This document shows positions 1 to 11,095 of a stretch of DNA of 64,000 nucleotides, in pieces. The position numbers were made by a program, and so were the translations under genes. The first letter of the stretch is position 1; every line of letters starts with the position of its first letter. The notes beneath the pieces were generated by a model. That model searched no databases. It worked only from the letters and a program-made list of their open reading frames with translations, and was not told where the DNA came from. This stretch comes from Stenogyne calaminthoides. Taxonomy: Eukaryota > Streptophyta > Magnoliopsida > Lamiales > Lamiaceae. The DNA lies in assembly GCA_037126765.1 (NCBI GenBank), contig JBBCBC010000007.1, forward strand, positions 22,949,667 through 23,013,666, given 5' to 3'.

Positions 1-1544
1 ATATGACGAGGCACTCCAAGATAAGGATGCAGATTCTTGGCAAACAACAATGAAAGTCGAAATGGGTTCTACGTTTCATAATAGAGTGTGGGAGCTAGTC
101 GAACCACTTAATGGGGTCAAACCCATTAGATACAAGTGGGTATATAAGAGGAAAAGAGGATCGGACGGGAAGGTTGAAACCTTTTGAAGCAAGACTAATG
201 GCGAAAGGTTATACTCAGAAAGAAAGGGATCGATTATGAGGAAACTTTTTCGCCCGTAGCCATGCTTAAGTCCATCCGTATTCTCTTATCTATTGCTGCG
301 TATTTCAACGTTGAAATCTGGCAAATGGATGTCGAGACAGCTTTCCTTAACGGAAGTCTTGATGAAGAGATCTATATGCAACAACCCCAAGGTTTCATTG
401 AAACAGGCCAAGAACATCTTGTTTGTAAGCTCAAGAAGTCCATTTACGGACTCAAACAGGCATCCAGAGCTTGGAACCAATGTTTTGATCATGTTATAAA
501 GTCTTATGGGTTTGATCAAAACGTTTTTGAAAGTTGTGTGTATAAAAGCGTGTCGGGACTGCATTGGTATTCTTAGTACTGTACGTAGATAACATTGTGA
601 TCATCGGGAACGATGTGAAGGTGTGATCAGACGTAAGGGCATGTTTTTCAAAACAGTTTGATATGAAAGACTTAGGGAAAGCCGGACAAATCCTTGGGAT
701 CAAGATCACTCGAGATCGCAAGATAAGGATGATCGGGTTATCGCAAGTTTCATACATAGACACTGTCTTGAAATGCTTCAGCATGCAAGATTCCAAGAAA
801 GGATTCGTACCTTTCAGACTTGGAATCCATCTATCCAAGAAAATGTTCCCTAAGACGAAAAGGAGATAGATGACATGAAAGGTATTCCTTGTGCTTCGGC
901 TGTCGGAAACCTTATGTATGCATCGCTGTGTACGAGACCGGATATCTGCTTTGCCGTAGGCATGGTAGCAAGATATCAAAGTAACCCAGGGAAAGCACAT
1001 TGGACGACAGTTAAAAACATTTTGAAGTGTTTGAAAAGAACTCGGGATAGAATGTTGATTTATCAGTCAGGTACTCCAATCCCCATCGGCTACACGGACT
1101 CGGATTTCCAATCAGATATAGATTCCAGAAATTATCTGCCTCAGTTAGTGTGTTTCCATTTGGGAAGTGTAGCCATCAAATGGACGAGTGTGAAGCAGAA
1201 ATGCATCACTGACTCAACCATGGGACTCGGGTAAGTAGCTGCTTATGAAGTAGTGAAAGAACCGATTAGGCTCTAGATCTTCTTAGTGGACTTGGATGGT
1301 GTTCTGAATTTGTCTAGCAATATCTGCTAGGGGCAGTTGCAAATTCAAGAGAACCAAGAGTCCACGAGTCAAACAAACACATTAAAGGAAAGACATCTTA
1401 TCGAGAAATCGTTAAGAGAAGAGATATAGATGTGGCAAAGATAGCGTCGAGGCGACCTAGAAGATCCATTCTGGCGTGCGCCTCTGAATACATTAGAGAG
1501 ACATGTGAGTGGAATGGGTGTCAAGACCGTTGTCAATCTGCTTT
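1..1544 (+). pseudogene. Copia RT/RNase H remnant of element P
   Basis: Reverse transcriptase and RNase H part of a copia polyprotein, decayed. Recognisable blocks are the RT start (WELVEP-like, from about base 89), VETAFLNG and LKQASRAW in the open stretch 262-576, the catalytic box at 582-593, and the RNase H blocks with YTDSDFQS near 1090. The catalytic box reads YVDN where the family has YVDD, so one metal-binding aspartate is lost. There is an extra A in an A/G run near 222 and an in-frame TGA near 625. Both lesions are also present in the neighbouring inverted copy. The C-terminal part (about 1234-1544) is recognisable only through several frameshifts. Not functional. Confidence 0.88.
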
Positions 1545-1560
1545 GAGTATAAGTGGGAGA
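1541..1560 (+). other. Upstream copy of polypurine tract
   Basis: The stretch CTTTGAGTATAAGTGGGAGA occurs here just after the end of pol and again at 1635-1654 next to the LTR. The same two-copy arrangement is seen in the copia element at 39632-48862 (41582-41601 and 41482-41501, minus strand). Confidence 0.6.
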
Positions 1561-1634
1561 AATTATTAGGTTCGTGTAGGTGACATTAGATGTCACGGAT
1601 TACTCGAGCGTGTTGTAGTATACTTAAAAGCGGA

Positions 1635-1654
1635 CTTTGAGTATAAGTGGGAGA
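1635..1654 (+). other. Polypurine tract of element P
   Basis: AAGTGGGAGA lies directly before the TGTTGGG start of the 3' LTR at 1656. This is the expected position for the primer of plus-strand cDNA synthesis. Confidence 0.75.
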
Positions 1655-1655
1655 T

Positions 1656-3503
1656 TGTTGGGATTATCTTTGAAAAGTATGCTTTTACTTTGTATAATCT
1701 AAACCTGAATTTTCGGACTTATTTTTGAAATAAATTGTTTATCATCGATGCTTTAAATATGATTGAATGTTATATATATTTCTTTGCATAAATGTTCAAT
1801 AATTAAATGCGTGTTACATCAGTAGTTAATTTAGTGACACCGGATCACGAAGATTAAATTCTGGTCCCTTGTAACTAAAAAGTACGCCATTCACGACCTA
1901 GATGGAAATGAACAACCATCGCGAAAGGTTGAGGTGTAAGGCTCGGATTGGTTTGTCTTGACCAAGAGATTACACTAGTGCATGACTAAATTTGAATAGG
2001 ACCTCTGAGGAGGATAAATTCTTGAGAACTAAACAAGGAAGAATTAGACCTCGGTGGTTCGTTATTTCTTAACCTTCGATCCCTTAAATAGGATCACGTG
2101 GGATTGGTAACTATTGTTTTGACTTATCATGGGTAGCGAATCGTAGAGAGATTCAATACCTTTTATCTTGGGCAATATTATTGGTCACATGTGATTGCTA
2201 AGATTTAATCGAAGAATCGTGTGCAAGTACGCTTGCTTGATTTGCCCCTTGGGAGGTTCATAAGTTTTATCATACCAAATCTTGCAAGTGGAATTAGTTT
2301 CCGGTATGGATAATAATGTTGAACCGTTCTCTCGACCAAGGACAAAAGATATTAATTAACGGAAAGCTATTTCAATTGGCTTGAATTAATTAATAAATTT
2401 GGATAATCTTAAACACGGGAAATAATGACCGGAGCCATATTGATTCGTAATATGGGTTAAGATGGATAGTGCAATATTAATTATGTAGTGGGATTAATTA
2501 ATATTTATGGGCTTGAATTATATTGTGGCTCAATATTAGATATTCAAGATCCATTAGAACGTCCAATCTTAATTCTCCTAAAGGCCCCCTGAGTAGCCCA
2601 ACATATAGTCCAATAACTGAAAAGGTGATTAAAATAAAATAAATATTGTTGCTTATATTTCCTCTAATTTTTCGAAATTTATGGATAAAAGAGGGAGAAA
2701 GATTTTCTTTGAATTTGGTTATGGAATGAAGATATGTATTCTTGGAATACAAGATTATCTCATTAAATTCAAGAAATCTCCCACTTGGTTATTCATGAGA
2801 GAGATTTCGAAATTTTTGAAAATAGAGGGCAAGAAAGATTTTCTTGATTTTCTTGAAAAGATATTATGGAAGATATGTATTTCTTGAAATACAAGAATAT
2901 CTCATAAATTCAAGAAGATCCAAATCTTGGATTCTTGCACACTTAATATTTTCGAAAATTATGCCACAATAGAGGAGGTGGGATTTTTGTGGAATATTTT
3001 AATTATGGAAAAAGAATATAGGAGATATATTCAAGATTTCTTGGTGACCAAGAAAAGTTTTTTCCCGCATTGAAAAATCACTAAAATTTCGTTCACCCTC
3101 CCTCTTATAAATAGGGGATGATTAGTTCATTCCCAAGTACAATTCCATGTGCTGGAAATATTAGCAAATCCACATAAGTGGTGCAACAAAGTTTATTTTT
3201 TCCTTTTGTTAATTGTTCGCGAGTATCCTTCCACCGGATTGTCGAGCAAGGGCTAAGGGAATACTTGGGAAGTCCTTTTGGTTAGTCCGTCCGACCAAAG
3301 CCACTGCCATCCCGAGAGGTACGTTCACGTAAACCCGTAGATTCCGCATACGTAGGTTTTACGTGGCTTTTTATATGCATGATATGTTGTTGCAATTATT
3401 ATTTGAATTAATATATGATTAATTCATGCTAGTAAAAATTAATGAATTAAATTTGTATTTAAATATTCACCCCGAATAGATCTGTGCAACTCATTCCCCA
3501 ACA
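1656..3503 (+). repeat. 3' LTR of copia element P
   Basis: An 1848-bp LTR that starts TGTTGGG and ends CCCCAACA, a 7-bp inverted terminal repeat typical of plant copia LTRs. It is preceded by a polypurine tract. An inverted copy of about the same length lies at 8262-10108, and related LTRs lie at 25761-27481, 39632-41480 and 47025-48862. It contains a TATA box at 3106-3113 followed by an AGGGGATGA block shared by the family. Confidence 0.92.
3106..3113 (+). promoter_or_regulatory. LTR TATA box (TATAAATA)
   Basis: TATAAATA about 400 bases before the LTR end, in a block conserved in the other LTRs of this family (27072-27079 plus strand; 40040-40047 and 47430-47437 minus strand). Probable LTR promoter defining the start of R. 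Confidence 0.65.
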
Positions 3504-5970
3504 ACCATGCCTACGGCAAAGCAGATATCCGGTCTCGTACACAGCAATGCATACATAAGGTTTCCGACAGCCGAAGCACAAGGAATACCTTTCATGTCAT
3601 CTATCTCCTTTTCGTCTTAGGAAACATTTTCTTGGATAGATGGATTCCAAGTCTGAAAGGTACGAATCCTTTCTTGGAATCTTGCATGCTGAATTGTTTC
3701 AAAAACCAGTGTCTATGTATGAAACTTGCGATAACCCGATCATCCTTTTCTGGCGATCTCGAGTTATCTTGATCCCAAGGATATGTCCGGCTTTCCCTAA
3801 GTCTTTCATATCAAACTGTTTTGAAACCATGCCCTTACGTCTGATCACACCTTCACATCGTTCCCGATGATCACAATGTCATCTACGTATAGTACTAAGA
3901 ATACTAATGCAGTTCCGATACGCTTTTTATACACACAACTTTTAAACTTGTTTTGATCAAACCCATAATACTTTATAACATGATCAAAACATTGGTTTCC
4001 AAGCTCTGGATGCCTGTTTGAGTCCATAAATGGACCTCTTGAGCTTACAAACTAGGTGTTCTTGGCCTGTTTCAATGAAACCTTGGGGTTGATGCATATA
4101 GATCTCTTTATCAAGACTTCCGTTAAGGAAAGCTGTCTTGACATCTATTTGCCAGACTTCAAAGTCGAAATGCGTAGTAATCGATAAGAGAATACGGATG
4201 GACTTAAGCATGGCTACGGGCGAAAAAGTTTCCTCATAATCGATCCCTTTCTTTCTGAGTATAACCTTTCGCCATTAGTCTTGCTTTAAAAGGTTTCAAC
4301 CATCCCGTCCGATCCTCTTTTCCTCTTATATACCCACTTGCATCTAATGGGTTTGACCCCATTAAGTGGTTCGACTAGCTCCCACACTCTATTATGAAAC
4401 ATAGAACCCACTTCGGCTTTCATTGCTGTTTACCAAGAAACTGCATCCTTATCTTGGAGTGCCTCGTCATATGTCCATGGGTCTGATTTCGGGAATCAAG
4501 TTCGAGGACTCTCCTATTCCCATGAATCTCTCGGGCTGTCTAACAACCCTCCCACTATAATGAGGCTCCGGTTGTGAAAACGTATTGTTTGGTACATCAT
4601 CTAGTACAGTCAGCACTGAGGTTTGCCCTCTAAGCTCATTTAAGGTAATCTCACTTCTGGGTTTTCTTTGGTTCTATAGTTTTCTTCCAAAATCTAAAGT
4701 GGGTGCGGATGTCCACCTTTTGATCTTCGGAACTATAGAACATTCACCCTTTTGTTCCCTCGGGGTATCCTACAAAACAACCTTAATTCTGATCGAGGAT
4801 CCAATTTACCGGTTTCCTTGTCCAACACGTAGGCCGGACACCCCAAAGTTCTCATGTGTCTCATACTAGGCTTGCGCCCGGTCCACAATTCTTTGGGAGT
4901 TTTGGGAACCGATTTGGATAGCACCAAGTTCAGAATGCAAGTCGTTGTTACCAAAGTATGACCCCAGAACGACTCGGGAAGATCCGCATAACTCATCATT
5001 GATCTAACCATTTCCAAAAGACTTATGTTTCTTTGCTCTGCAAACCCGTTTTGGTGAGGGATTCCGGGTGCAGTGAGCTGGGATACAATCCCTTCATCAG
5101 ATAAGCAGTTCAAAACTCATCGCTGAGGTATTCGCCTCCATGATCAGATCGTAGAGACTTGATACGTTTTTCCATATGATTCTCTGCTTGAGCCTTAAAT
5201 TCTTTAGAATTTCTCAAAGGTCTCAGATTCATGCTTCATAAGGAAAATGTACCTTGAGTAATCATCAATAAAATTACTCATAACCTCATCTTGCTTTGGT
5301 TGACATTGAACTACGCACATCTGTGTAAACGATCTCTAACACTTCTTTGGCCCTATTCCCCTTGGCTCCAAATGCCCTCTCGGTCATATTACTCTCCAAA
5401 CATGATTCGCAGGTTGGAATCGGTTCAACTTGGAAAAAAACCCTAGTGAACCGTCTCTCACCAACCTTTGGATCCTCTTTGGATTTATATGACCCTAATC
5501 TTAGATGTCAAAGAAGTGTCTCGTTCACGTCTGATGAACGTTTTCTTTTCTCGGAAATAGTTGATGTGTTATAGGATACATTTCGTGAGTGGTGTGCACA
5601 ATTAATTGTATAGAGATCATTCAACAACGTTCCATGACAGATAAATTTATCAAAAAAAATGGTAACAACTTTTATTAAAAAAGTAACCAAAATATCCATC
5701 ATAAAAGTTTAGAAACTGAAAATGAATTCTTTCTAAAATTCCGGAACGTAAAGAATATCTCAAAAATTAAAAACCTTTGTCTTCATAAGAGGTGCACTTC
5801 TCCCATTTCGCTTCAAATTTGCCACTCTCATAAAGACGCCCGGTCGATGAGGACCTCACTCCCACTAAGTTGCGGGTCCGCTTGAACCCCCGTAATGTGA
5901 AACAAACATGATTAGTGGATCTCGTATCCACCACCCACAAAATGGGAGGCATCTGTTTGCTAAACAAGTT
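3504..5970 (-). pseudogene. Decayed copia pol (PR-IN-RT) of element M
   Basis: Minus-strand pol in several frames. Protease block near 5935-5900 reads VVDTRSTNHVC, so the active-site glycine of D-T-G-S is replaced by arginine. The integrase core C-terminal part is at 5113-4733, with the GVAE/FAEQRN and SFWGHTL blocks. RT pieces are at 4211-3984 (TAFLNG, LKQASRAW) and 4027-3845, where the YVDD box (3889-3878) is intact. It shares with element P the extra A near 4246 (minus AGAAAGAAAGGG) and the TGA just before SDVR (3857-3855 region), plus several private stops and frameshifts. It cannot encode a working polyprotein. Confidence 0.85.
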
Positions 5971-6033
5971 TTAACAACTAGTGCGTGAGAATTACCTTTC
6001 TTTCCATCCCTCTTAGGTGCGGAATAGGTGACC

Positions 6034-6812
6034 TCAATGTCCTTTTTTCTCCTTGGTGAAGCACTTCCCCTTAGCTGGCTTGTTCACTCCACCACCCTTC
6101 TTCACCTTATCTTTGCCATTGGCAACACTTGAGTTCACTTGCTTGTGGCCTTTGTTCCTTTTCTTGTTCTTACCACCCCTTGGTCTAGAAGAAGAAGAAG
6201 GTCTGTTGCCACCAAGGCTTGGCACTACGCCCAATATCGCCTCTGCCGAGACTAAAGCTTGCAACAGATCAGGCATCGAGAACTTCTGATTATTCATCTG
6301 GTAGTTCAACCTGAATTGTTCAAAGCTTTTCGGCAGAGAATGGAGCACTCGATATCGTATTCAGCGCCAAGTACCTCAAGTTTATTAAGGTGAGCCATCA
6401 TCTGGAGAATGTGCTCCCTTACGGGCGTTCCCTCCACCATTTTCATAGAGAGCAAGTCCCTCATGGTGATCTGAAGAGCCACACGGTTCTGATGTTGAAA
6501 CATCGCTTTAAGACTAGTCATGATTTCCGCAGCGGTCTCAACGTTCTGGTGTTGGTGTTGCAACACATTTGACATAGAAGCCAAGATGGTACACTTAGCC
6601 ATTTCGTTAGACCGCTCCCAGTCAGCATACTCTTTCTTAACCGTTTTAGTGGACTCATCTGATGGTTTATCCGGTTTAGGTGTGGTCAGAACCCAGTTAT
6701 GGCTTTGTGCAGTGAGGACAATAGTGAGTTTTCGATTCCAATCAACAAAATTTTCTCCAGTGAGCAAATTGTCTTTTAGTATATTGAACAGTGGATTAAA
6801 AGGTTGTGACAT
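6034..6812 (-). pseudogene. Copia gag of element M, broken
   Basis: Gag starts at 6812 with MSQPFNPL and runs as a typical copia UBN2-type gag (W-N-R-K-L, then NWVL, then VREHILQMM) to about 6306. A frameshift follows and the rest is read at 6348-6034. The basic tail (GGKNKKRNKG) leads to a damaged zinc knuckle: KGKCF is present but the second cysteine, the usual CGEKGH, is lost and replaced by a frameshifted KEKKGH. Compared with the gag of the related element at 45540-43492, the first eight residues and VR(E/D)H block match but much of the remainder differs, although RT is far more similar. Confidence 0.85.
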
Positions 6813-8261
6813 GATGAACTGAAATAAATTATAATATGCATAAGCACAAATATATCACAAGGTTCGATCACATGCATCATATTAAAATCTCAAAAAAAAA
6901 TATGAACATGCATCAGCCAACATCTCGAAACAGTTTAAATAAGCCACGTGGGGTGGGTCATTATTTAAACATATTCAAGCAGGTTACAAACAAGAACAAT
7001 TACAAACCTTTAATATCCAGATTAATAGTTGGCTCCCACTTGACCAATATAAAATTGACAGGGACTTCGGGGAAGTATATGCATATCAATTTTATACCTA
7101 AGTAATAACCATGATTAAATACAGGATTACTATTTCGCTTTGATCGAGCCTCGTGGGGAGGGTCATCGTCGCCACTAGTAATAACCCACAATCATCTGTT
7201 CGGAATTCATTCATGTGAAACCTATCTTTTGACCGTCTCGTGGGGGGAATTTCTCCAAATGAATTCACAAATAAATAAATCATGGAGGTCAAAATTAATT
7301 CAATTTTATTATCCGGAATAAAATTGTCAATTAATTATTTAAAACATACTTAGTAATTTTGAAGTTGAGATTTTTCCATTTGGCAACCTTCATGCAAACA
7401 CATTTAAACAAATTAAATAAAGCATAAGATAGCACAAATAAATCAAGCAAAACCATGAAAAAATAAACATATTGGGCACAAATTATCGATTGTCATGGTT
7501 AATTTTTCTTGAAAGCAATCTTGAAGAAACCGTCTCAATTTCTCCCTTTCGTTCATCTCAAAAAAACTTCCGTCTCTCGAACCGCCCATTTCTGACTCGC
7601 GGCCGAGATCTTGGCGCCCTATCCGACGGCGGCTTGGCACAGGACAACCTAAGCGACCTCGGCGCGCCCGCGAAGCAGTGCCGCTTGATGCCAGCGCGCC
7701 TGGCGTGTGTCGGCGTCGCCGAATCTCGGCGGCGACCGCGCATCCGTAGCCTTCGCCCCGCCCCGCCTGCCCCGCGACCTCGGCGGCGCTTCGAGTATCA
7801 GCGCTCGTCTGGCGCCGCCAGCGCCTCTGCCCGTCCATTTCCGGCTTTGGGGCGCACACGCCCGGTCTTGGCGTCCCTTCTCCCCCTACTGGCCTTTCGC
7901 GCCCGGCCTGCCCTGCGCCCATCGTGCCCCATCCGCAGCAGCCGCGCCCGCCCGCGCTGGTTCGGATTTCGTCCTTTAATTCTTCATCTCTTTGTTCCCG
8001 ATCCGGTTACAATTTATTTACAAAAAATAAATAAACCTAGATCTAGACTAGTCTATTACATTGATCAAATCAAATAAATCTTAGTCTACTCGTGGATTTT
8101 CTCACGAGGCAAAACAAATCTGAACGAATCGGATTAAAAAAACCACAGTTTATATGCATGCAAAATAAAACATTAAAATCCATGACAATTGGATACCTGC
8201 AAAACAGATCTAACAGTTCTACTATCCAATTTCAAATTCAATGTCCACGAATTAAATTAGT
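6813..8261 (-). other. 5' leader of copia element M with GC-rich segment
   Basis: A 1.45 kb untranslated leader between the 5' LTR and gag. Both flanks of this leader (6835-7560 and 7975-8245) match the leader of the element at 45541-47009, but the middle, about 7580-7975, is a GC-rich block unrelated by eye to the GC-rich block at the same place in the other element. The expected tRNA-Met primer site beside the LTR is missing; compared with 46980-47024, roughly 35 bases including that site are deleted at 8260. Confidence 0.75.
7580..7975. other. GC-rich island within the copia leader
   Basis: A stretch with strong GC bias, rich in CGCC, GGCG and GCGCGCC, inside otherwise AT-rich DNA. Long GC-rich reading frames exist on both strands but have low-complexity R/G/A/P composition and no recognisable domain. 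Most likely non-coding. Confidence 0.65.
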
Positions 8262-10108
8262 TGTTGGGGAATGAGTTGCACAGATCTATTCGGGATGAAT
8301 ATTTAAATACAAATTTAATTCATTAATTATTACTAGCATGAATTAATCATATATTAATTCAAATAATAATTGCAACAACATATCATGCATATAAAAAGCC
8401 ACGTAAAACCTACACATGCGGAATCTACGGGTTTACGTGAACGTACCTCTCGGGATGGCAGTGGCTTCGGTCGGACGGACTAACCAAAAGGACTTCCCAA
8501 GTATTCCCTTAGCCCTTGCTCGACAATCCGGTGGAAGGATACTCGTTAACAATTAACAAAAGGAAAAAATAAACTTTGTTGCACCACTTATGTGGATTTG
8601 CTAATATTTCCAGCACATGGAATTGTACTTGGGAATGAACTAATCATCCCCTATTTATCAGAGGGAGGGTGGATGAAATTTATGTGATTTTTCAATGTGG
8701 GAAAAGACTTTTCTTGGTCACCAAGAAATCTTGAATATATCCCTTATATTCTTTTTCCCATAATTAAAATATTCCACAAAAATCCCACCTCCTCTATTAT
8801 GGACAAAATTTTCGAAAATTAAGTGTCACAAGAATCCAAGATTTGAATCTTCTTGAATTTATGAGATATCCTTGTATTTCAAGAAATACATATCTTCCAT
8901 AATATCTTTTCAAGAAAATCAAGAAAATCTTTCTTGCCCACTATATTTTCAAAATTTCGAAATTTACTATATAGATAACTAAGTGGGAGATTTCTTGAAT
9001 TTAATGAGATAATCTTGTATTCCAAGAATACATATCTTCATTCCATAACAAAATTCAAAGAAAATCTTTCTCCCTCTTTTATCCATATATTTCGAAAATT
9101 AGAGGAAATATTAAGCAACAATATTTATTTTATTTTAATCACCTTTTCAGTTATTGGACTATATGTTGGGCTACTCAGGGGGCCTTTAGGAGAATTAAGA
9201 TTGGACCTTCTAATGGATCTTGAATATCTAATATTGAGCCACAATATAATTCAAGCCCATAAATATTAATTAATCCCACTACATAATTAATATTGCACTA
9301 TCCATCTTAACCCATATTACAGTCAATATGGCTCCCGGTCATTATTTCCCGTGTTTAAGATTATCTAGCCCATTAATTAATTCAAGCCACTGAAATAGCT
9401 TTCCGTTAATTAATATCTTTTGTCCTTGGTCGAAGAACGGTTCAACATTATTATCCATACCGGAAACTAATTCCACTTGCAAGATTTGGTATGATAAAAC
9501 TTATGAACCTCCCAAGGGGGCAAATCAAGCAAGCGTACTTACACACGATTCTTCGTATTAAATCTTAGCAATCACATGTGACCAATATTATTGCCCAAGA
9601 TAAAAAGTATTGAATCTCTCTTTGATTCGCTACCCATGATAAGTCAAAGCAATAGTTACCAATCCCACGTGATCCTATTTAAGGGACGAAGGTTAAGAAA
9701 CAACGAACCACTGAGGTCTAATTCTTCCTTGTTCAGTTCTGAAGAATTTATCCTCCATTAGGTCCTATTCAGCGCATCAGTCATGCACTAGTGTAATCTC
9801 TTGGTCAAGACAAACCAATCTGAGCCTTACACCTCAACCTTTCGCGATGGTTGTTCATTTCCATTTAGGTCGTGAATGGCGTACTTTTAGTTACAAGGGA
9901 CTGTTAATTTAATCTTCTGTGATCTGGTATCACTAAATTAACTACAGTGTAACACGTACGAATTATTGAACAGTTATGCAGTAAATATATATAACATTCA
10001 ATTATATTTAAAGCATTTGTGATAAACTATTTATTTCAGTAAATAAGTCTGAAAATTCAGTTTCGATTATACAAAGTAAAAAACATACTTTTCAGTATAA
10101 TCCCAACA
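8262..10108 (-). repeat. 5' LTR of copia element M
   Basis: 1847 bp; on the plus strand it begins TGTTGGGG and ends ATCCCAACA, the inverse of the LTR at 1656-3503. The two are clearly homologous along their full length but differ at many positions (roughly one in ten in the first hundred bases compared by eye). The position of the family TATA box reads GATAAATA on the minus strand (8651-8659 region), so the LTR promoter motif is mutated here. Confidence 0.92.
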
Positions 10109-10434
10109 CCCTCGTAGTTGACTCTTTCCTTGTACGCCTCTTCGTGGTGAGACTCCTCGCGCCTCTGGCCTTTGCCCTTGCTCTAGGCCTTCCGGTTCAG
10201 GTTGTGGCGTAGGTCGCCATCTGGGATCTGTACTTCGGCTTGCTTTCAGCATAACTCCGCGTTAGCTTCATCGATTTCTTTCGGGGTGCGGATTTGCTCG
10301 AGCTTTTAAGCAATCCCGGCGGTGGGTCCCCCAGCCTTGCAGTTGCTAACGGTCGGACCGCTGGCCCCTGCTCCGCCGGAGCGACATGAGGCCGAAACGA
10401 CTCTTCTCTTGGTGATGAGAGTTGCTTGAGACAT
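10109..10434 (-). pseudogene. N-terminal gag fragment of a Ty3/gypsy-like element
   Basis: Minus-strand reading from an ATG at 10434 gives MSQATLITKRR, then a Gly/Pro-rich stretch, then EQIRTPKEIDEANAEL. The frame carries at least three stops. The piece is cut at 10109 by the LTR of copia M. Its position just downstream of a PBS-like site and LTR supports a gag start. I recognise the general style (plant Tat/Athila-like gag leader) but not the exact family. Confidence 0.5.
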
Positions 10435-10551
10435 GGTTGAGTGGTTTTTTGAGAGATTTGGATGTATGAGATGGGTTTGTATCGAAGATTCGTGAGGAAT
10501 ACTCCAATGAGAAAAAGACTAAGAATTTAGCTTGATATTTCTTAAAGAGTA

Positions 10552-10568
10552 CCCTCCTTCTAGCGCCA
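10552..10568 (-). other. Primer-binding-site-like sequence of the gypsy fragment
   Basis: On the minus strand TGGCGCTAGAAGGAGGG follows the LTR end (TAGTGCACA) after about five bases. It starts with TGG as expected for a sequence complementary to a tRNA CCA end. The tRNA was not identified. Confidence 0.5.
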
Positions 10569-10573
10569 ATTAT

Positions 10574-11095
10574 TGTGCACTAAAATATGATGATTATGGA
10601 TTAAGATGTGGCTTATTGATCTTAGTGACACAAACAATAAATGTGTAAAGTGGATTGTATTTATGTTATATGATTGTTTAAGAGAATAAGAGTTTGAGCA
10701 ATAAATTTGCAAGAGGTTTGGTATGGTATTAATTGTCTCTTCTTGTCTTGGTCATAAATGACCCATATTTATAAGGTTTGGGAGAGTGGAGCTCACTCTC
10801 CCGGATTACAAGTACAAGTAGCCGAATCATAGCTCTGTGAAACATTAAATGCTACATGATTGATGTGACTCGGGTCGGAGGTCGTTCGAGGTATTAAGAG
10901 CTCGCGCACATCGCTGGGACGTCGCCCGAGGCCAATCCGAATTTGTAGGGATTTAGCCGTCTAACTACTCCTAGCTACTCATCATTACCGTCCTTTACTA
11001 ACACATCTCTGATTAAGGTCATTCTTAGGTAAGGTTCCTGACGCTGGTCGCCTGTCACGGGTCCCATCTCACTTAATGCTCCGTACTGGTGTCAG
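10574..11095 (-). repeat. Putative 5' LTR of the gypsy fragment
   Basis: The inner end is well placed: plus-strand TGTGCACTAAAA at 10574 abuts the PBS-like site. A minus-strand TATAAATA lies near 10775-10768. The outer end is uncertain; I chose the CA at 11095 because minus TGACACCAGTACGG looks like a plausible LTR start. No second LTR is visible for confirmation. Confidence 0.4.

Larger units (their letters stand above)
1..3503 (+). mobile_element. Ty1/copia element P, 3' part (RT to 3' LTR), cut by window start
   Basis: LTR retrotransposon of the Ty1/copia order (IN before RT). The visible part runs from the start of reverse transcriptase through RNase H, a polypurine tract and a complete 3' LTR ending at 3503. 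The 5' LTR, gag, protease and integrase must lie left of the window. It is immediately followed at 3504 by internal sequence of a second copia of the same family in the opposite orientation, so P is best read as inserted into that element. The 5-bp target duplication predicted on its left side is outside the window. Confidence 0.88.
3504..10108 (-). mobile_element. Ty1/copia element M (5' LTR to RT), inverted relative to P
   Basis: Read on the minus strand: 5' LTR 10108-8262, leader 8261-6813, gag, protease, integrase and RT, broken off at 3504 within the RT/RNase H region. Its last base corresponds to about base 966 of element P. The missing RNase H part and 3' LTR presumably lie left of the window beyond P. 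The right flank of its LTR is CCCTC (10109-10113); no partner is visible for a TSD test. The normal tRNA-Met primer site next to the LTR is absent here. Confidence 0.88.

Noticed and set aside
1656..3503. Auto-integration (suicide insertion) of one copia element as the cause of the inverted LTRs
   Set aside because: Auto-integration would not leave two copies of the RT region on both sides of the junction. Insertion of one element into a sister copy explains the whole arrangement more simply.
7443..8077. Long GC-rich reading frames on both strands, reminiscent of bacterial high-GC coding DNA
   Set aside because: Low-complexity Arg/Gly/Ala/Pro composition, no domain, open on both strands because stops are rare in GC-rich DNA, and the position is inside a retrotransposon leader.
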